Part shown: positions 21,039-31,560 of the stretch, in pieces
Layout of the letters: every line of letters begins with the position of its first letter
Position numbering within the stretch: position 1 is the stretch's first letter
From: Callorhinus ursinus
Taxonomy: Eukaryota > Chordata > Mammalia > Carnivora > Otariidae
Direction: 5' to 3'
DNA: 64,000 nucleotides
NCBI RefSeq assembly: GCF_003265705.1
Contig: NW_020312817.1
Span: forward strand, 48,229,825 to 48,293,824
Made by a program: the position numbers and the translations under genes
Notes under the pieces: generated by a model
Databases searched by the model: none
Seen by the model: only the letters and a program-made list of their open reading frames with translations
Told to the model about the DNA's origin: nothing

Positions 21039-22238
21039 ACATATAGAAATATATATGTGTATATTTATACATGTGAATATATAGGAACATTGAAAAGGTG
21101 AACTAAAGACCAAGCTGCAAGGAAAGAGAGTGAGCCGGACTTAATGAAAATTTCTTAGAAAAATCTCTTGCCTGTCATCCCTTACCAACTTTCTACAATT
21201 AGCAATATTCTTATTCAACATACCAAATTCAGCACAAATGAAAATGAAAGCATGTCCCTGACAATGCTCATCACAACCCTCCTCTGGAGCACTGGCTACA
21301 AATAAAGGGTGCTGGGTCCCACCCAAGAGTGACTAAATCAGAGCCTTTGGAAATGGGGCATTGTTAAGGAACTCCCCAGGTGAAATGAATGATCTCTAAG
21401 GTTTCCCCTAAAAAGGAGACTTCCCTCCCAGGAATGTGCACCCCAGCCACAAAGAGGGAGACTTTTTTCAGAAAGCACCATCTCATTAGACCTCCCCACA
21501 AACACTGTATGAACGGAATAAAATGGAGTAGTACCATACTATCCACCAGTAACACCAACTGGGTTTTAAAGATGAGCTGGTATTCCCAGAGAAATAACTC
21601 GTTGAAACACAGCTTAGAAATACTACCAGTCAAATCATGTTTCCTAACACATAATAAAACCCTATTCTGATACATTTAGCCTGATACAAAGGCATAAATA
21701 CCAGATCTGACTGTTTTAAGAGAATGACACCATATTTAACAGCTGAGCCAAGCCATTTGTCATTTTTTAAAGGTGTGTCATCAATCTTACACTATTCCAA
21801 AAAGTGAGACCTCTTCTGCTAGCCCTATCTACTTTAAATCCAACAACCACTTATTGACTGTCTTTTGCATGCGTGCCACTCCACCGAGAGGTATTGGAAA
21901 AGAGGGTGGATGGAATTCACACGTACTGGGTGTCTACTTTGCATTAGGTACCTGGGCCTTTTTCTAAATTGGGTTATGATGCTTTTTGAAAACACTTTGT
22001 TTAAAAGACCCAATGCTAATATTAGAAATGCAATATCATTTTTACAAAAGGTTAGTAATTATAAGGGAAAATATCTATAATTTTTGAGAGGTAAAAATCA
22101 TCTAAATTTAAAATAATATGCTACAAGAAAAATATACTGGAAGAAAACATATCAAATGTTAATCATAATTACCTGTTAGTTGTGAAATATGAGTGAGGGC
22201 AAGCTTCCATTTCACGCTTTCTTTGTACTACCCAAATT
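20613..22238. other. Mostly unique segment with one hAT remnant
   Basis: A MER5/MER20-like hAT remnant lies near 21305-21400 (GGTGCTGGGTCCCACCCAAG, then AACTCCCCAGGTGAAATGAA). The rest, including 21400-22080, has no recognisable repeat. Frames of 93 and 103 codons overlap on opposite strands there, without motifs. Confidence 0.4.
21008..21075. repeat. Compound (TA)n(TG)n microsatellite
   Basis: (TA)n runs straight into (TG)9, followed by imperfect TA/TG variants. It is the second AT-rich alternating tract within 500 bases. Confidence 0.92.
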
Positions 22239-22254
22239 TTGAACAATAATTTTT

Positions 22255-22444
22255 TTTAAAGACTTTATTTATTTATTTGAGAGAGAGAGAATGAGAGAGA
22301 GAGAGCACGAGAGGGAAGAGGGTCAGAGGGAGAAGCAGACTCCCTGCTGAGCAGGGAGCCCGATGTGGGACTTGATCCCGGGACTCCAGGATCATGACCT
22401 GAGCCGAAGGCAGTCGCTTAACCAACTGAGCCACCCAGGCGCCC
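22255..22444 (-). mobile_element. CAN-SINE, reverse strand, young
   Basis: Near-consensus body, with head complement GAGCCACCCAGGCGCCC. A perfect 16-base target duplication, TTGAACAATAATTTTT, lies at 22239-22254 and 22445-22460. It is very like the copy at 2597, suggesting the same active subfamily. Confidence 0.95.
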
Positions 22445-22460
22445 TTGAACAATAATTTTT

Positions 22461-24700
22461 AAAACTTTGATAAAATAAATGCAGTATGAAAAAAAGTTAA
22501 TACAAAGCACTACTAGCCTTAAGTAATTCAATCAACTAATACGTAAAATTTTATTTTTTACTTTTTCCTCCAAATTCTGGTTTGGGTACCCAACAAGGCT
22601 TCTGGATTTACATCACACTTTTCCTTTTATGTTTTATTCATCTTTTTATAGTGACATTATTTATTCTGTTGCTGCTTTTGAACTATCCATATCAAATCAG
22701 TGGGTTTCAAAAGTACTATCCCTTCTAAGTATTTATTTATCTGGCCCAATCTTTTCCCTCTAAACATAACTTTAGGTTCCCGGGATGCTATACAAAAGTT
22801 AGAAGCCTGTTTAATTCACAGAACATAGGTTTTTACTAACTTGGTGATTCATCCCAGCACCGTGAGAACAAGAATAATCCTTGCCTCGATTCCTCATTCA
22901 AAAAAGCCAGCATTCCTATGGAATTTCTATGTGAGCTCAGTTTGGGAAATCTTTGGGAACATTTTCCTTAAAGGCATAAAATTCTCCAGGTGTCAACCAC
23001 GTTGAATTTGCCCCTCTCTTGATAATAAGGGACCATTGTTTCCAAGTGTGTTTTGCCCTGGGTAGCTGTACCCTTTCTTGTAAAGATAACTCCCTCTTTG
23101 CACAACAATGAACAGCATATACAAATCCCACACTCTCACTTAGAAGTCCCGCTCCCCACACCTAGGAAATGTGTCTCTCCCTCGAAACTGCAGAGAGAGA
23201 AACGTGTTGTTGCTTTGTTTAAGGTTTAGTAAGATTGCCTGGCAGGGACGTCCCACTATCCGCAATTATAATGAGGTTAAGCCCTGGAAAGACGGAGATA
23301 GATTCTCTCATTGTTCCACTGTCTCCACACTGCCAGGCCCTGCAACTCAGAGCCCTACAGATCCCGTCCCTCTCTTCTCTTTCACCCCCAATCACCAAGG
23401 AAGAGAAGGCAGGCAGAACACAAGACCCTTTAATGGAGTTGCGTCCTCCACCTGCAAGTGCGAAAGAAGTGTTGGTAACAACAGATCGTTCGCCGTTGCA
23501 TTTATTAGAGGATAAAAGGGCACGCGGATACCTCTGACCACTGCTAGTTCTCTTGCAGTCCTAAAACTTCTATCTGATTTCAATTAGGTAATCCAAATAC
23601 AGTCTCATCTGGAAAGAGGATCACCCCTTGATTTGAGGCAGTTCCTAAAACAACCCTACCTAAGACTGCAATAAAGTCTCAAACCTCCTCTCGTTTCCTT
23701 TTCTAGCTCAAAACTTGTGAGGGCCTTAGAAATATACCCCGTGATCTATACCACCACCAATCAGGCAATTTATATTATTTTTAATCATATAAAATTTGGG
23801 GTTCTTTTATTTTCCTCCCGTTGGTTGGCGTATATACAAAACTCCTGAGTTACATAGATTTCATAAAACAAACAAGTATTCTTTACCTTCCCCTTATGTA
23901 TCACAGTAGTTGTAACCAGTCACAACCAAAACTTTAATGCATTTGGACTTTCGGTGGGTGATAAAGACAAATATAGAATCTGAGGAAACAGCCACTATTG
24001 AATAAAAAAAGCTTTTGACTAGTATAGCGAGAGGAGTGATAATGCACACAAAGCTAGTCAGCTTCAGAGAAAAGGGCAAGTCTTTCTACTAATTTCTGAT
24101 TAAGACACAAGAAAGAGGAAGTAGGAAAAGATTCTAAAGCCTCTGCCCTAGAGCACAGCTCATTTTGATTCTGCCTCAATGAGGTCACTGAGGTCACTGA
24201 GGTCAACATCAGGTCTCTGCCACCCTAACGCTTATTAACTGTTAACAGGGAGTTATTTTTAACTATAGCTCCACTCAGGAACTTATCATTCGCATTAGGT
24301 TTTCAAAGCACAACTTCTGGGAAAGAATACAGACACTGAAGGAAGGGCAAATGTTAGTTAATGAAGAAAGCTGAAGTTACTCGTTTGCTTCTCTTTTCAG
24401 AGCAGCTAAAGAAGTCCCTGCCACAGCCGAATTTTTGCAGAATCCAACTGCAAATACGAAAAGAATTTATTAGGGACCACCTTTTGGGGGGTACTTCTAT
24501 TTGGAGCCTATTAATTAACTAGTAACAAAGGCTTGTTTAAGGAGGAAGAAGAGATGACATGTTGCAATAGATTATCAGTGATAATAGGGTGGGGCATAAA
24601 TCATATGAACAATCTTGTAATGGTTGAAATACTAAGCTTGAAATTGGTTCAACTAATTCCTGTCCAGAACATTTCTCAGGGAATATAAAAAAAAAAAAAA
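22461..24700. other. Unique, possibly regulatory segment
   Basis: About 2.2 kb with no recognisable repeat, flanked by repeat-dense DNA. 23180-23540 holds about ten CpGs in 360 bases, well above the surroundings though far from a CpG island. 24182-24205 holds three AGGTCA half-sites spaced by three bases. 24370-24620 is rich in motifs such as TTAATTAACTAG and AACAAAGG. Frames of 100-114 codons at 23171-23537 overlap each other in different frames and carry no motif. The segment would fit a conserved enhancer cluster or a lncRNA locus; sequence alone cannot tell. Confidence 0.35.
24182..24205 (+). promoter_or_regulatory. Three AGGTCA nuclear-receptor half-sites, DR3 spacing
   Basis: AGGTCA occurs at 24182-24187, 24191-24196 and 24200-24205, each pair separated by CTG. 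Direct repeats with a three-base spacer are the classic response element for the vitamin D receptor with RXR, and single half-sites also suit orphan receptors. The 9-base periodicity means a small tandem duplication could have made it without selection. Function is inferred only. Confidence 0.35.
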
Positions 24701-24869
24701 AATCAGTGAGTATCTGTATAGCAACTTATGTAAGCACAGCAATGTTCTAGGTACAGTTAAGGAAAGAAAAATACCAGGCAGGTAGACATAAATGAATATA
24801 AACATCATATTAAACTGGATAGAAAAGCCTAGAGATGCAATAGTAGTTTAGTAAATGTGTGAGTGATCA

Positions 24870-25640
24870 AAAGGAAACTGACAAAGTCATCATCATAAAA
24901 GGAAACTTTAACATACGGCTCTCAGCCGTCAACAAATTAAGAAGAACAAAAATAAAGAATTAGATGCCTATAATAATACTGAATTAAATTTAATAGATTT
25001 ATCTAACATTAAATTATATACCCTCTACATATCACATTTATATTCTATTCAAATGTCAATGGAACATTTACAAAAGTAGCTCATATATTCAGCCATAAAG
25101 AAAACCTTAATACATTCCAAAGGGTAAAAACTGTACAGTTTATATTTGCTGACCTCAATGCAATAAAACATAAATAATGGCAAAGAAATCAAATAAAAAT
25201 AGCAGATAGAATACAACGTGCTTTTAAAGAACAATACACTTTGACCAAAGGGGTTTTGTTTCAGAAGTATGAATGGTTCAATATTATGAACACTATCAAT
25301 ATAATTCATTACTTTAATAAGCCAAGGAGAAAAATTCAACATTTCCTTCTGATTTTTTTACAGCTACAAGTCAAAGAATACAATTGTGATCTGCTGACTA
25401 ACATCAATATCAAAAAAGCAACTAACATTTTACTTAAAGTTAAAACCCATGACTTTTCCACTGAAGTCAAAAAGAGACAAGGAAGTTGACCTAAATGCAA
25501 CAGTATTATTCAATATCATTCTGAAATTTAGGATAAGAAATAATAAGCACATGTACTGACAAGAAAAAAAATCATTGTTTGCAAATATGACTACCTTGAA
25601 TAATCAGGAATCACTGGACAAATATTGAAACCAATAAGTG
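24870..25640 (+). mobile_element. Old L1M, ORF2 region with internal loss
   Basis: Order of L1 ORF2 on the plus strand: CAATGGAACATTTACAAAAG, CTCATATATTCAGCCATAAAG, then after a jump GAATGGTTCAATATTATGAA and CAACATTTCCTTCTGATTTT. Residual open frames (82 codons forward at 25241, 97 reverse at 25049) are relics or shadows. No functional reverse transcriptase core remains. Confidence 0.6.
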
Positions 25641-26689
25641 TATTCAAGGTGGTGTCCATTTATAAAATAGAGAAAAATTAATTAAAATTAATTATGTTAT
25701 ATTAATTATATTAATAGTCAATAATTATTAGCAATTATGAGATACATATAAAATTACAGAATCTTTTAGTTCCTAACCAATCGAGTCCCAATAAAATTAC
25801 CATCAAGCCAACTGCAACATACTGGAGAGAAAGAAAAAAGTACCCATTGTTTACAATTTCCAAGTATTTGCTGGTATGGAAAAAAAGATTACAAAAGATG
25901 AAAGAGATGTACTTACTTATCTCCAGAGTGTACAGTGGGTGGACCAAACTGTAAACACCAAGTCTACAATGTATTTTTTTTAAGGGTATCTCATATTATT
26001 TACAATTGATCTCATGTTTAATGGTATCTCATATTATTTACAACTGACCACACTCCTAATGATGATAGAGGAAATAAATTTGGTACCCTAAAGAAATGTG
26101 GCCTCTTGTAGCCCATTTCATATACGTTTTCTAGCTTAGTCACTTTGAGGAAACTACTCTATTCAAAATTTAATTTTCCTATCAGGGCTGTCTGTCTTCC
26201 TTCAGTAAGATTCCTTTTCCCTTCCTCCTTCCCAAGAAGACATCTGGATGCATGGGAAAGTTTTCAGAGCCTTGCTGTAGAGGAGAAGGAGCTTCGAGAG
26301 TTTGTTCATCTATGGGTCTCTACTGATCTGTGCCCTGGGATGGTTTGGCCTGGTCCTTGGGAGTCCAGCACTAGCACCTGTTAAGTGTGGCTGGTCCCTC
26401 CAGGTTCTTTCTCTCTCTCTCCTCTCTCCATCATCCCACCAGTCATACTCCCTTCCTTCTCTGTCCATTGTACACCCTAGAAATATATAAGTACATTTCC
26501 CTCATCTTCCATATTATTTTTCCACACCAGAAGAGAGGATTTTGTTTGTAATGTTATAAACCAATATAATGAAAACACTGCAAAGACTTCTAAATCTGGG
26601 CTTAGCTGGATATCATCAGGAGGATATATGTACTTCCATGGAAAATTATGCATTGTCTAGACTCCAAAGGACCTCTCTGATTCTACAGA
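25641..26689. other. Unassigned segment with a 38-base duplication
   Basis: GGTATCTCATATTATTTACA occurs at 25985 and 26023 (25-base unit, one mismatch, period 38). The remainder shows no recognisable repeat. 26140-26490 is pyrimidine-rich with modest open frames lacking motifs. Confidence 0.4.
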
Positions 26690-27060
26690 AGCTACTTCAC
26701 AACTCTGCAAATTAAGGACAATGGGCAGCATTGCACAAATAATTCTTGTCTCTATATGTGTAAATTCCATCTTGTTTGTAGAGGTTCAACTGACACTGAC
26801 TCAGATGGGCATCCTTTTTTGATGTTAAGTCTTATGCACTATTATCTTCCATTTGTACATCTTTACATTGCTCCCCAGTGGGAATCCTGTTTTGCCTCCT
26901 TCAATATTGCCTTTTCAATATCCCTGATCTATACATTCGTCTGTTCTTTGGATTCAGTTTTAGCATCTGCCTGATAGCCTCATTAAAATTGAGTTAAATA
27001 AAATCTTTGCCTTGTGTTCATTTTATGTCTATATGAGAGTCATAATTTTCCCTTTTGAAA
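26690..27060 (+). mobile_element. Possible LTR, left member of a pair
   Basis: It shares about 85 alignable bases with 29130-29340, including 31 bases with one mismatch around GATGGGCATCCTTTTTTGA (26810 and 29250). Both copies then reach an AATAAA followed by a T/C/G-rich stretch ending in CTTGTGTTC or CTCATGTTG. Placement of a polyadenylation signal near the 3' side in both copies fits retroviral LTRs. This copy has about 100 extra bases before the signal. No family is assigned. Confidence 0.35.
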
Positions 27061-28279
27061 ACCACCCTTTAACACCACTCTAGGGTGTGTCAGGATCTTT
27101 CACCATTTTCCTTATCATCTCAGAACTGAGGAACTAGCACAGTGGGGGACTGTACCTATGCAAATTTCGGGCAACTGAAAATGTCTTGAGAAGGGGATCT
27201 GTAAGACGAGGGATGTTATTCTGTCCCAGAGGGATTGTAGGGATTTCATAAGGAAGAATTTCCACCAAATTTTGGGTTAGCATTGAATATGGAGACCATA
27301 ATACAAAATTGTAATATTTGGCTTATTTCAATAGACCTTATTCCTCAGTGAGTGACTGAATTTGTAGTGAGCAAGGCCTTGAGGCAGGCCTCAAAACAAA
27401 TAATATTGCCCAACTACAACTAGTGACAAGGATCTCATTTTGGTGACCGCATGATAGACTTCGTAATGCAACCTAACGTGTACACTGGTTCCTCAATCTT
27501 GGGAACAGCTAATATCTTCAAGGCATTTCACCTGTTCTATAGCAATATAACACATCATAAAACAACTAACTTTTTAGGGCCAGAGGAAGTTGATCTTAAT
27601 TTATGTCCAACAGCATGTCAAGAGAGCCTCTAAGATTGAAGAGAAAGCTAGCATTTACTGACCCATAGCTGTTGACATGGTGGCCCTTTGGTAAAAAAAA
27701 AATAAATCCTTTCCAATCAATTCCGAAAAATAATGTTGCCGCATCCATTAGAAAGATGGATATTTCAATGTATGTTTGTCTACTGTCAAACAGCCTTTAC
27801 CTTAGGAGGTAATTTGCTACACAAAGTGTTGAAAATAGGTGGGTACCAGAGGATATGGTCAGTGATGACTTGAAGTTCAGGAGATACAAGAATAAATCAT
27901 GTTGCATATCATACTAAATATAGTGGTAATTCCACTTAGACTCTTATCACCATGCCACTAGGGACCTAAACTTTGGCAATACTGAGACTCATAAAGACCA
28001 GAAGTACAAAGTTTACTACTATACACTCACCACCCAAAATACTGGGAGTAAGTCTTTACTAAAACAACGTATTAGATGGTTTGGCAGTGGCTTAGATCCC
28101 TGCAAATGTGAGAGAAAGTGTTGAAGGAGATTTTAAATAATGTCGTTTAGAAATGTGTTTTTATAGGGTGTGTTTAGGGAATACTCGGAGATGATAAATA
28201 TCCTCTTGGACCCAGCAGAACAGAAGCTGGGGATTGAGAAAATGCCTTGTCAGATAACTACCAGATATAAAGTTGTTGA
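27061..28279. other. Segment between the paired LTR-like copies
   Basis: If the flanking copies are LTRs this would be the internal part of an endogenous retrovirus. I recognise no gag, pol or env motif, and the longest frame is 60 codons. It could be the non-coding interior of a non-autonomous element, or simply unique DNA. Confidence 0.3.
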
Positions 28280-28284
28280 GTGGT

Positions 28285-28784
28285 TGTAGTGGGTAGAATT
28301 GTGTTCCCCCAAAAAGATCTATTGACATCCTAATCCCCAGTACTTATGAATGTGACCTTATTTGGGGAAATAGGGTCTTTGAAGATGGAATCAATTTAAG
28401 ATGAGGTCATACCAGATTAGGGTGGGCCTTAATCCAATGATTGGTATCCTTATTTGAAGAAGGAAATTTGGACACACAGACACAGAGAGAGAACACCATG
28501 TGAAGACACAGAGCACACAGACACAGACAGAATGCCATGTAATGAGGCAGAGATTGGACAAGCCAAGGAATGCCAAGGATTGCCAGCAACCACCAGAAAC
28601 TAGCAAGAGGAAAAAAAGATCCTCCCCTGAAGCCTTCAAAGAGAGCACGGCCCTGCTGATGCCGTGATTTTTGGACTTCTAGTCACCAGAAATTTTGAGA
28701 AAATAAATTCTTGTCGTTTTAAGCCACCCAGTTTGTGGGGTTTTTTTGTTGTTGTTGTTACGGTAGGCCTATGAAACTAATACA
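28285..28784 (-). mobile_element. MLT1 (ERVL-MaLR) solo LTR, complete
   Basis: Exactly 500 bases, beginning TGT and ending ACA on the plus strand, flanked by the perfect 5-base duplication GTGGT (28280-28284 and 28785-28789). Five bases is the size expected for ERVL-MaLR elements. Reverse-strand MLT1 blocks are clear: GAATTGTGTTCCCCCAAAAA, ATGTGACCTTATTTGGGGAA, TTGCCAGCAACCACCAGAAA and AAGCCACCCAGTTTGTGGGG. It arose by LTR-LTR recombination or excision that removed the internal part. Confidence 0.9.
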
Positions 28785-28792
28785 GTGGTTGT

Positions 28793-29119
28793 TAGTTCTG
28801 TGACATAGGGAGCTGGGTCCGAGGTTTCCACTGGGCACCCGTATCTGGGACCCCAGTGTTGCTGGAAATGAGCTGAGGCTGTTATTTCTATTTTGGAGAA
28901 GAAGTCTGATTTGCCCTAAGTGGAAAAAGGGAAATTACAGTAAATGTGGATAAGGATAAAGAAGGTGGTTTCTTCAGTAAATGCAGTGATTTGCCGTTTA
29001 AGGATCTCACCCTGACTGGGAATTATTGTCATGGCCTTACTAAAAGGGAATGACATCACCCCAAGGGCAGGTTGCGGGGTCCATGTAATCTGCCCAGATT
29101 TCTCTCTCTTTGTCCCGAT
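28793..29119. other. Unassigned segment
   Basis: No repeat or gene recognised. It lies between the MLT1 LTR and the right LTR-like copy. Confidence 0.35.
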
Positions 29120-29345
29120 GGCCTTCTCTGCTTTCACAGATGGTAAGGTCTCTCAGCAGTCCTTGGTGATACAAATTCAACATTTTCTACAGTTATATTG
29201 TATTTCCCATAGAAACTCTGCTTCATAGGACCACACTGACTCTGATGGGCATCCTTTTTTGAACTGCTAAATCTTCTCCAGTTTCTGTTCTCCTTCATTT
29301 ATTCATCTTTACGAATAAAGCATTCTTGTCTCATGTTGGGAATTG
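29120..29345 (+). mobile_element. Possible LTR, right member of a pair
   Basis: Homologous to 26690-27060 (see that entry), with AATAAA at 29314-29319. The downstream text GGCTCTGTCAGAGTTGG is faintly like a tRNA-leucine primer-binding region, which would instead make this a 5' LTR. The evidence does not decide. Confidence 0.35.
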
Positions 29346-30324
29346 AGACAGGCTCTGTCAGAGTTGGTCTGAGTTCATATTAAATCTTTAATGCCTCCCC
29401 CCCAAAAAAAATCCTTTAGGCCCAGAAGGAAAAAAAGAAACAAGTTTTGATTCATAAGGTTTCACTTGGCCAGAGAAGGGGGTTGATAGCTGACGAGCAC
29501 TGGGGAGGGAGCTATAGCCAGATGAAGCTGAGACAGAGAATGGCCTCTTTGTTAACAGCTTCCTCTCTCTGTTTGTTGTGGACAACAACACTGACCAGGG
29601 ACAGTGTTCCATTTCTATCTAGCGGGTAGCATGCCCTCCCAGCAGTGCTGGGCATTCTTCTACTTGCTGTCGGCCCCAGTAGCTATGAAATAGTGTTCTA
29701 GCAGGATCAGTGGCTCACACGCTATTTTTCATTTGCCCAACTGAATGTTTCCCAGATTGTACTGTGGCAAAGCATGTATCATAGGAGTTCCCGGAGGCTG
29801 ACAGTGTCACCGATGTTACATGTGCGAAAAAGGTTAAATAACACGGACATGTCCAACAGGATGACCAAAGCACCCAGGTGATGAGGGGATGCCAGAGGCA
29901 AAATAAGGGGAGCCACACCACTGGAAACTGAAGCGTCTTATAGTTTTGATGTTGAATGTTGTCAACAGTGAGAAATCGCCTCTCCCCCAGCCCATCCAGC
30001 CAATATCTTCTGGTGAAGGAAAGGATTCAAAATGAGGACCAACAAGAAAGTGAAAAAGAGTATTGCAGCAAGAAACTGTGTGATGAAAATCACTTCGTTG
30101 TATTAAACCAGACACTGCACCGTAAAACTGGGTGTCTGGGAAAAGTGCTTGAGGAAAACGATGGCTGATTATATTACACTGGATCATTAAAACAGAGATA
30201 AAATTGTCAGAGCCTTAATTTTTGCCTATTAAGCGAAAGCGAAATATCTCTTGGAAAGCATTACCAAAGTTTACAGAGTATTAAACGTCTGAAGAAATGA
30301 GAACATAAAGAAATGGAATAATAA
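29346..30324. other. Unassigned segment with modest open frames
   Basis: No repeat recognised. A forward frame at 29956-30168 (70 codons, rich in Glu, Lys, Gln and Asn, preceded by a CTCTCCCCCAG tract) overlaps a 117-codon reverse frame. Neither has a recognised domain; both could be chance. Confidence 0.35.
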
Positions 30325-30508
30325 ATAATCATTCATTCAACAAATATATCCACATCCCTATGACAGGGAATAGTATGTAGTGATGAATAAATCCAGATCC
30401 TGCTTTCGTGAAGCTTGTGGTCAAGTGGGATAAAAAAGACATGGAACCAGCATGCCACAAAGGCAGAGTTGTGAACTAGGTTACAGAACACTAAAAACAA
30501 AAAAGACT

Positions 30509-30998
30509 GACAATAATAGTAATGTCTAAAACAGAAAATATTTACATGTATTAAGTACTGTTTTAGGCCTTCCTGTGCATATTAACTCATGTCATCTTCA
30601 CAATCACCTTGAGGAGTTGGTGTTATTTTTAGCCCTATTTTATAAATGAGGAAACTAAACTATGGAGAGGTTAAGTAACTTATCCAGGGTCACAAGGCTA
30701 ATAAATGGTAAATCCAGGGGTGCCCGGGTGGCTCAGTCAGTTAAGTGTCTGCCTTTGGCCTGGGTCATGATCCCAGGGTCCTGGCATCGAGCCCCAAGTC
30801 AAGCCCCACATTGCGCTCCCTGCTCAGCAGGGAGTCTGCTTCTCCCTCTCCCTCTCCCCACACCCTGCTCATGCTCTCTCTCGCTCTCTCTCTCTCTGTC
30901 TCTCAAATAAATAAATGAAATCTTTAAAAAAAATGGTAAATCCAGAATTTGAACCCATTCTACCCCCAGAGTTCATGAGATTAACCAGGGCCTTATCA
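30509..30998 (-). mobile_element. MIR, reverse strand, split by a CAN-SINE
   Basis: Reverse MIR wording is excellent: TATTAAGTACTGTTTTAGGC, TTTTATAAATGAGGAAACTA, GAGAGGTTAAGTAACTTATC, AGGGTCACAAGGCTAATAAA. It continues after the SINE with AGAATTTGAACCCATTCTAC. It lies inside an L2 and is itself interrupted. Confidence 0.85.
30718..30930 (+). mobile_element. CAN-SINE inside MIR inside L2
   Basis: Head GGGTGCCCGGGTGGCTCAG, mid CTCCCTGCTCAGCAGGGAGT, tail AAATAAATAAATGAAATC then A-run. A perfect 15-base target duplication, AAATGGTAAATCCAG, lies at 30703-30717 and 30931-30945. Confidence 0.95.
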
Positions 30999-31269
30999 GA
31001 GAGTATAACATAGAGACTTAATACAGAGGGCACCAGGAAGGTTCAGGAAGGTTTCATTGTGGGGATGGCACTCTTTTAAGCTGAGACCTGAAGGATGGTA
31101 GTCCTTTGCTAAGTGCAGCAGGGAGCCAAGAGTGTTCCAAGCAGAGGTAAGAGCATGGGTTAAGGCTGAAAGGCAGGGAAGAGCTTCTGGCATAGAAGAC
31201 CTCAAGAAGTCTGTCTTCCTTGAGCATAGTGAGACCTGACACCACTTAAGGCCGAGATTAACATGGGAT

Positions 31270-31560
31270 GACATAGTAAGTGATACTGATTTATTGTTTT
31301 TTTTAAAACATCACAAGGAAATATGCATAAAACACTATGAACTCTTCATTGTGTTTTTCATATTATAAAGGAATATGCACAAAACAGCATGAACTGTTGT
31401 ATTTAGTTTATACAAATAAAAAAACTAGGAGTATACATAAAAATATTAATACTAATTATTTTTGGATGATGCCTTTCCTTCCTTTTGCTCATTTGTAATT
31501 TCCAAGTTTTTTCCAATGGGCATGTATTACTTTTATGATAAAGAAAAATATAAAATTTAG
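31270..31560 (+). mobile_element. Old L1M 3' UTR
   Basis: TTTTGGATGATGCCTTTCCT, TGTAATTTCCAAGTTTTTTC and GGCATGTATTACTTTTATGA are late L1M 3' UTR blocks. An imperfect duplicated unit (AAGGAAATATGCATAAAAC at 31316 and a copy near 31369) lies inside. Confidence 0.55.

Larger units (their letters stand above)
30325..31268 (-). mobile_element. L2 LINE 3' end, reverse strand, split by MIR and SINE
   Basis: The left part (30325-30508) has CATTCATTCAACAAATATAT and TCGTGAAGCTTGTGGTCAAG. The right part (about 31000-31268) has GGAAGGTTTCATTGTGGGGA, TTAAGCTGAGACCTGAAGGA and GTGTTCCAAGCAGAGGTAAG. Together they give a continuous reverse L2 when the MIR and CAN-SINE between them are removed. Confidence 0.75.

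Noticed and set aside
23171..23537. 114- and 100-codon forward frames in CpG-retaining DNA
   Set aside because: Different frames share the same bases, with no domain; explained by lower stop density in GC-richer DNA.
24182..24205. Possibility that AGGTCA triplet is a CRISPR-like or phage repeat
   Set aside because: Only three 9-base units in mammalian DNA, no spacers; treated as receptor half-sites or microsatellite.
29834..30187. Opposed 117- and 70-codon frames considered as an exon
   Set aside because: Mutually exclusive strands, no recognised domain, and only one splice-like signal; kept as unassigned.
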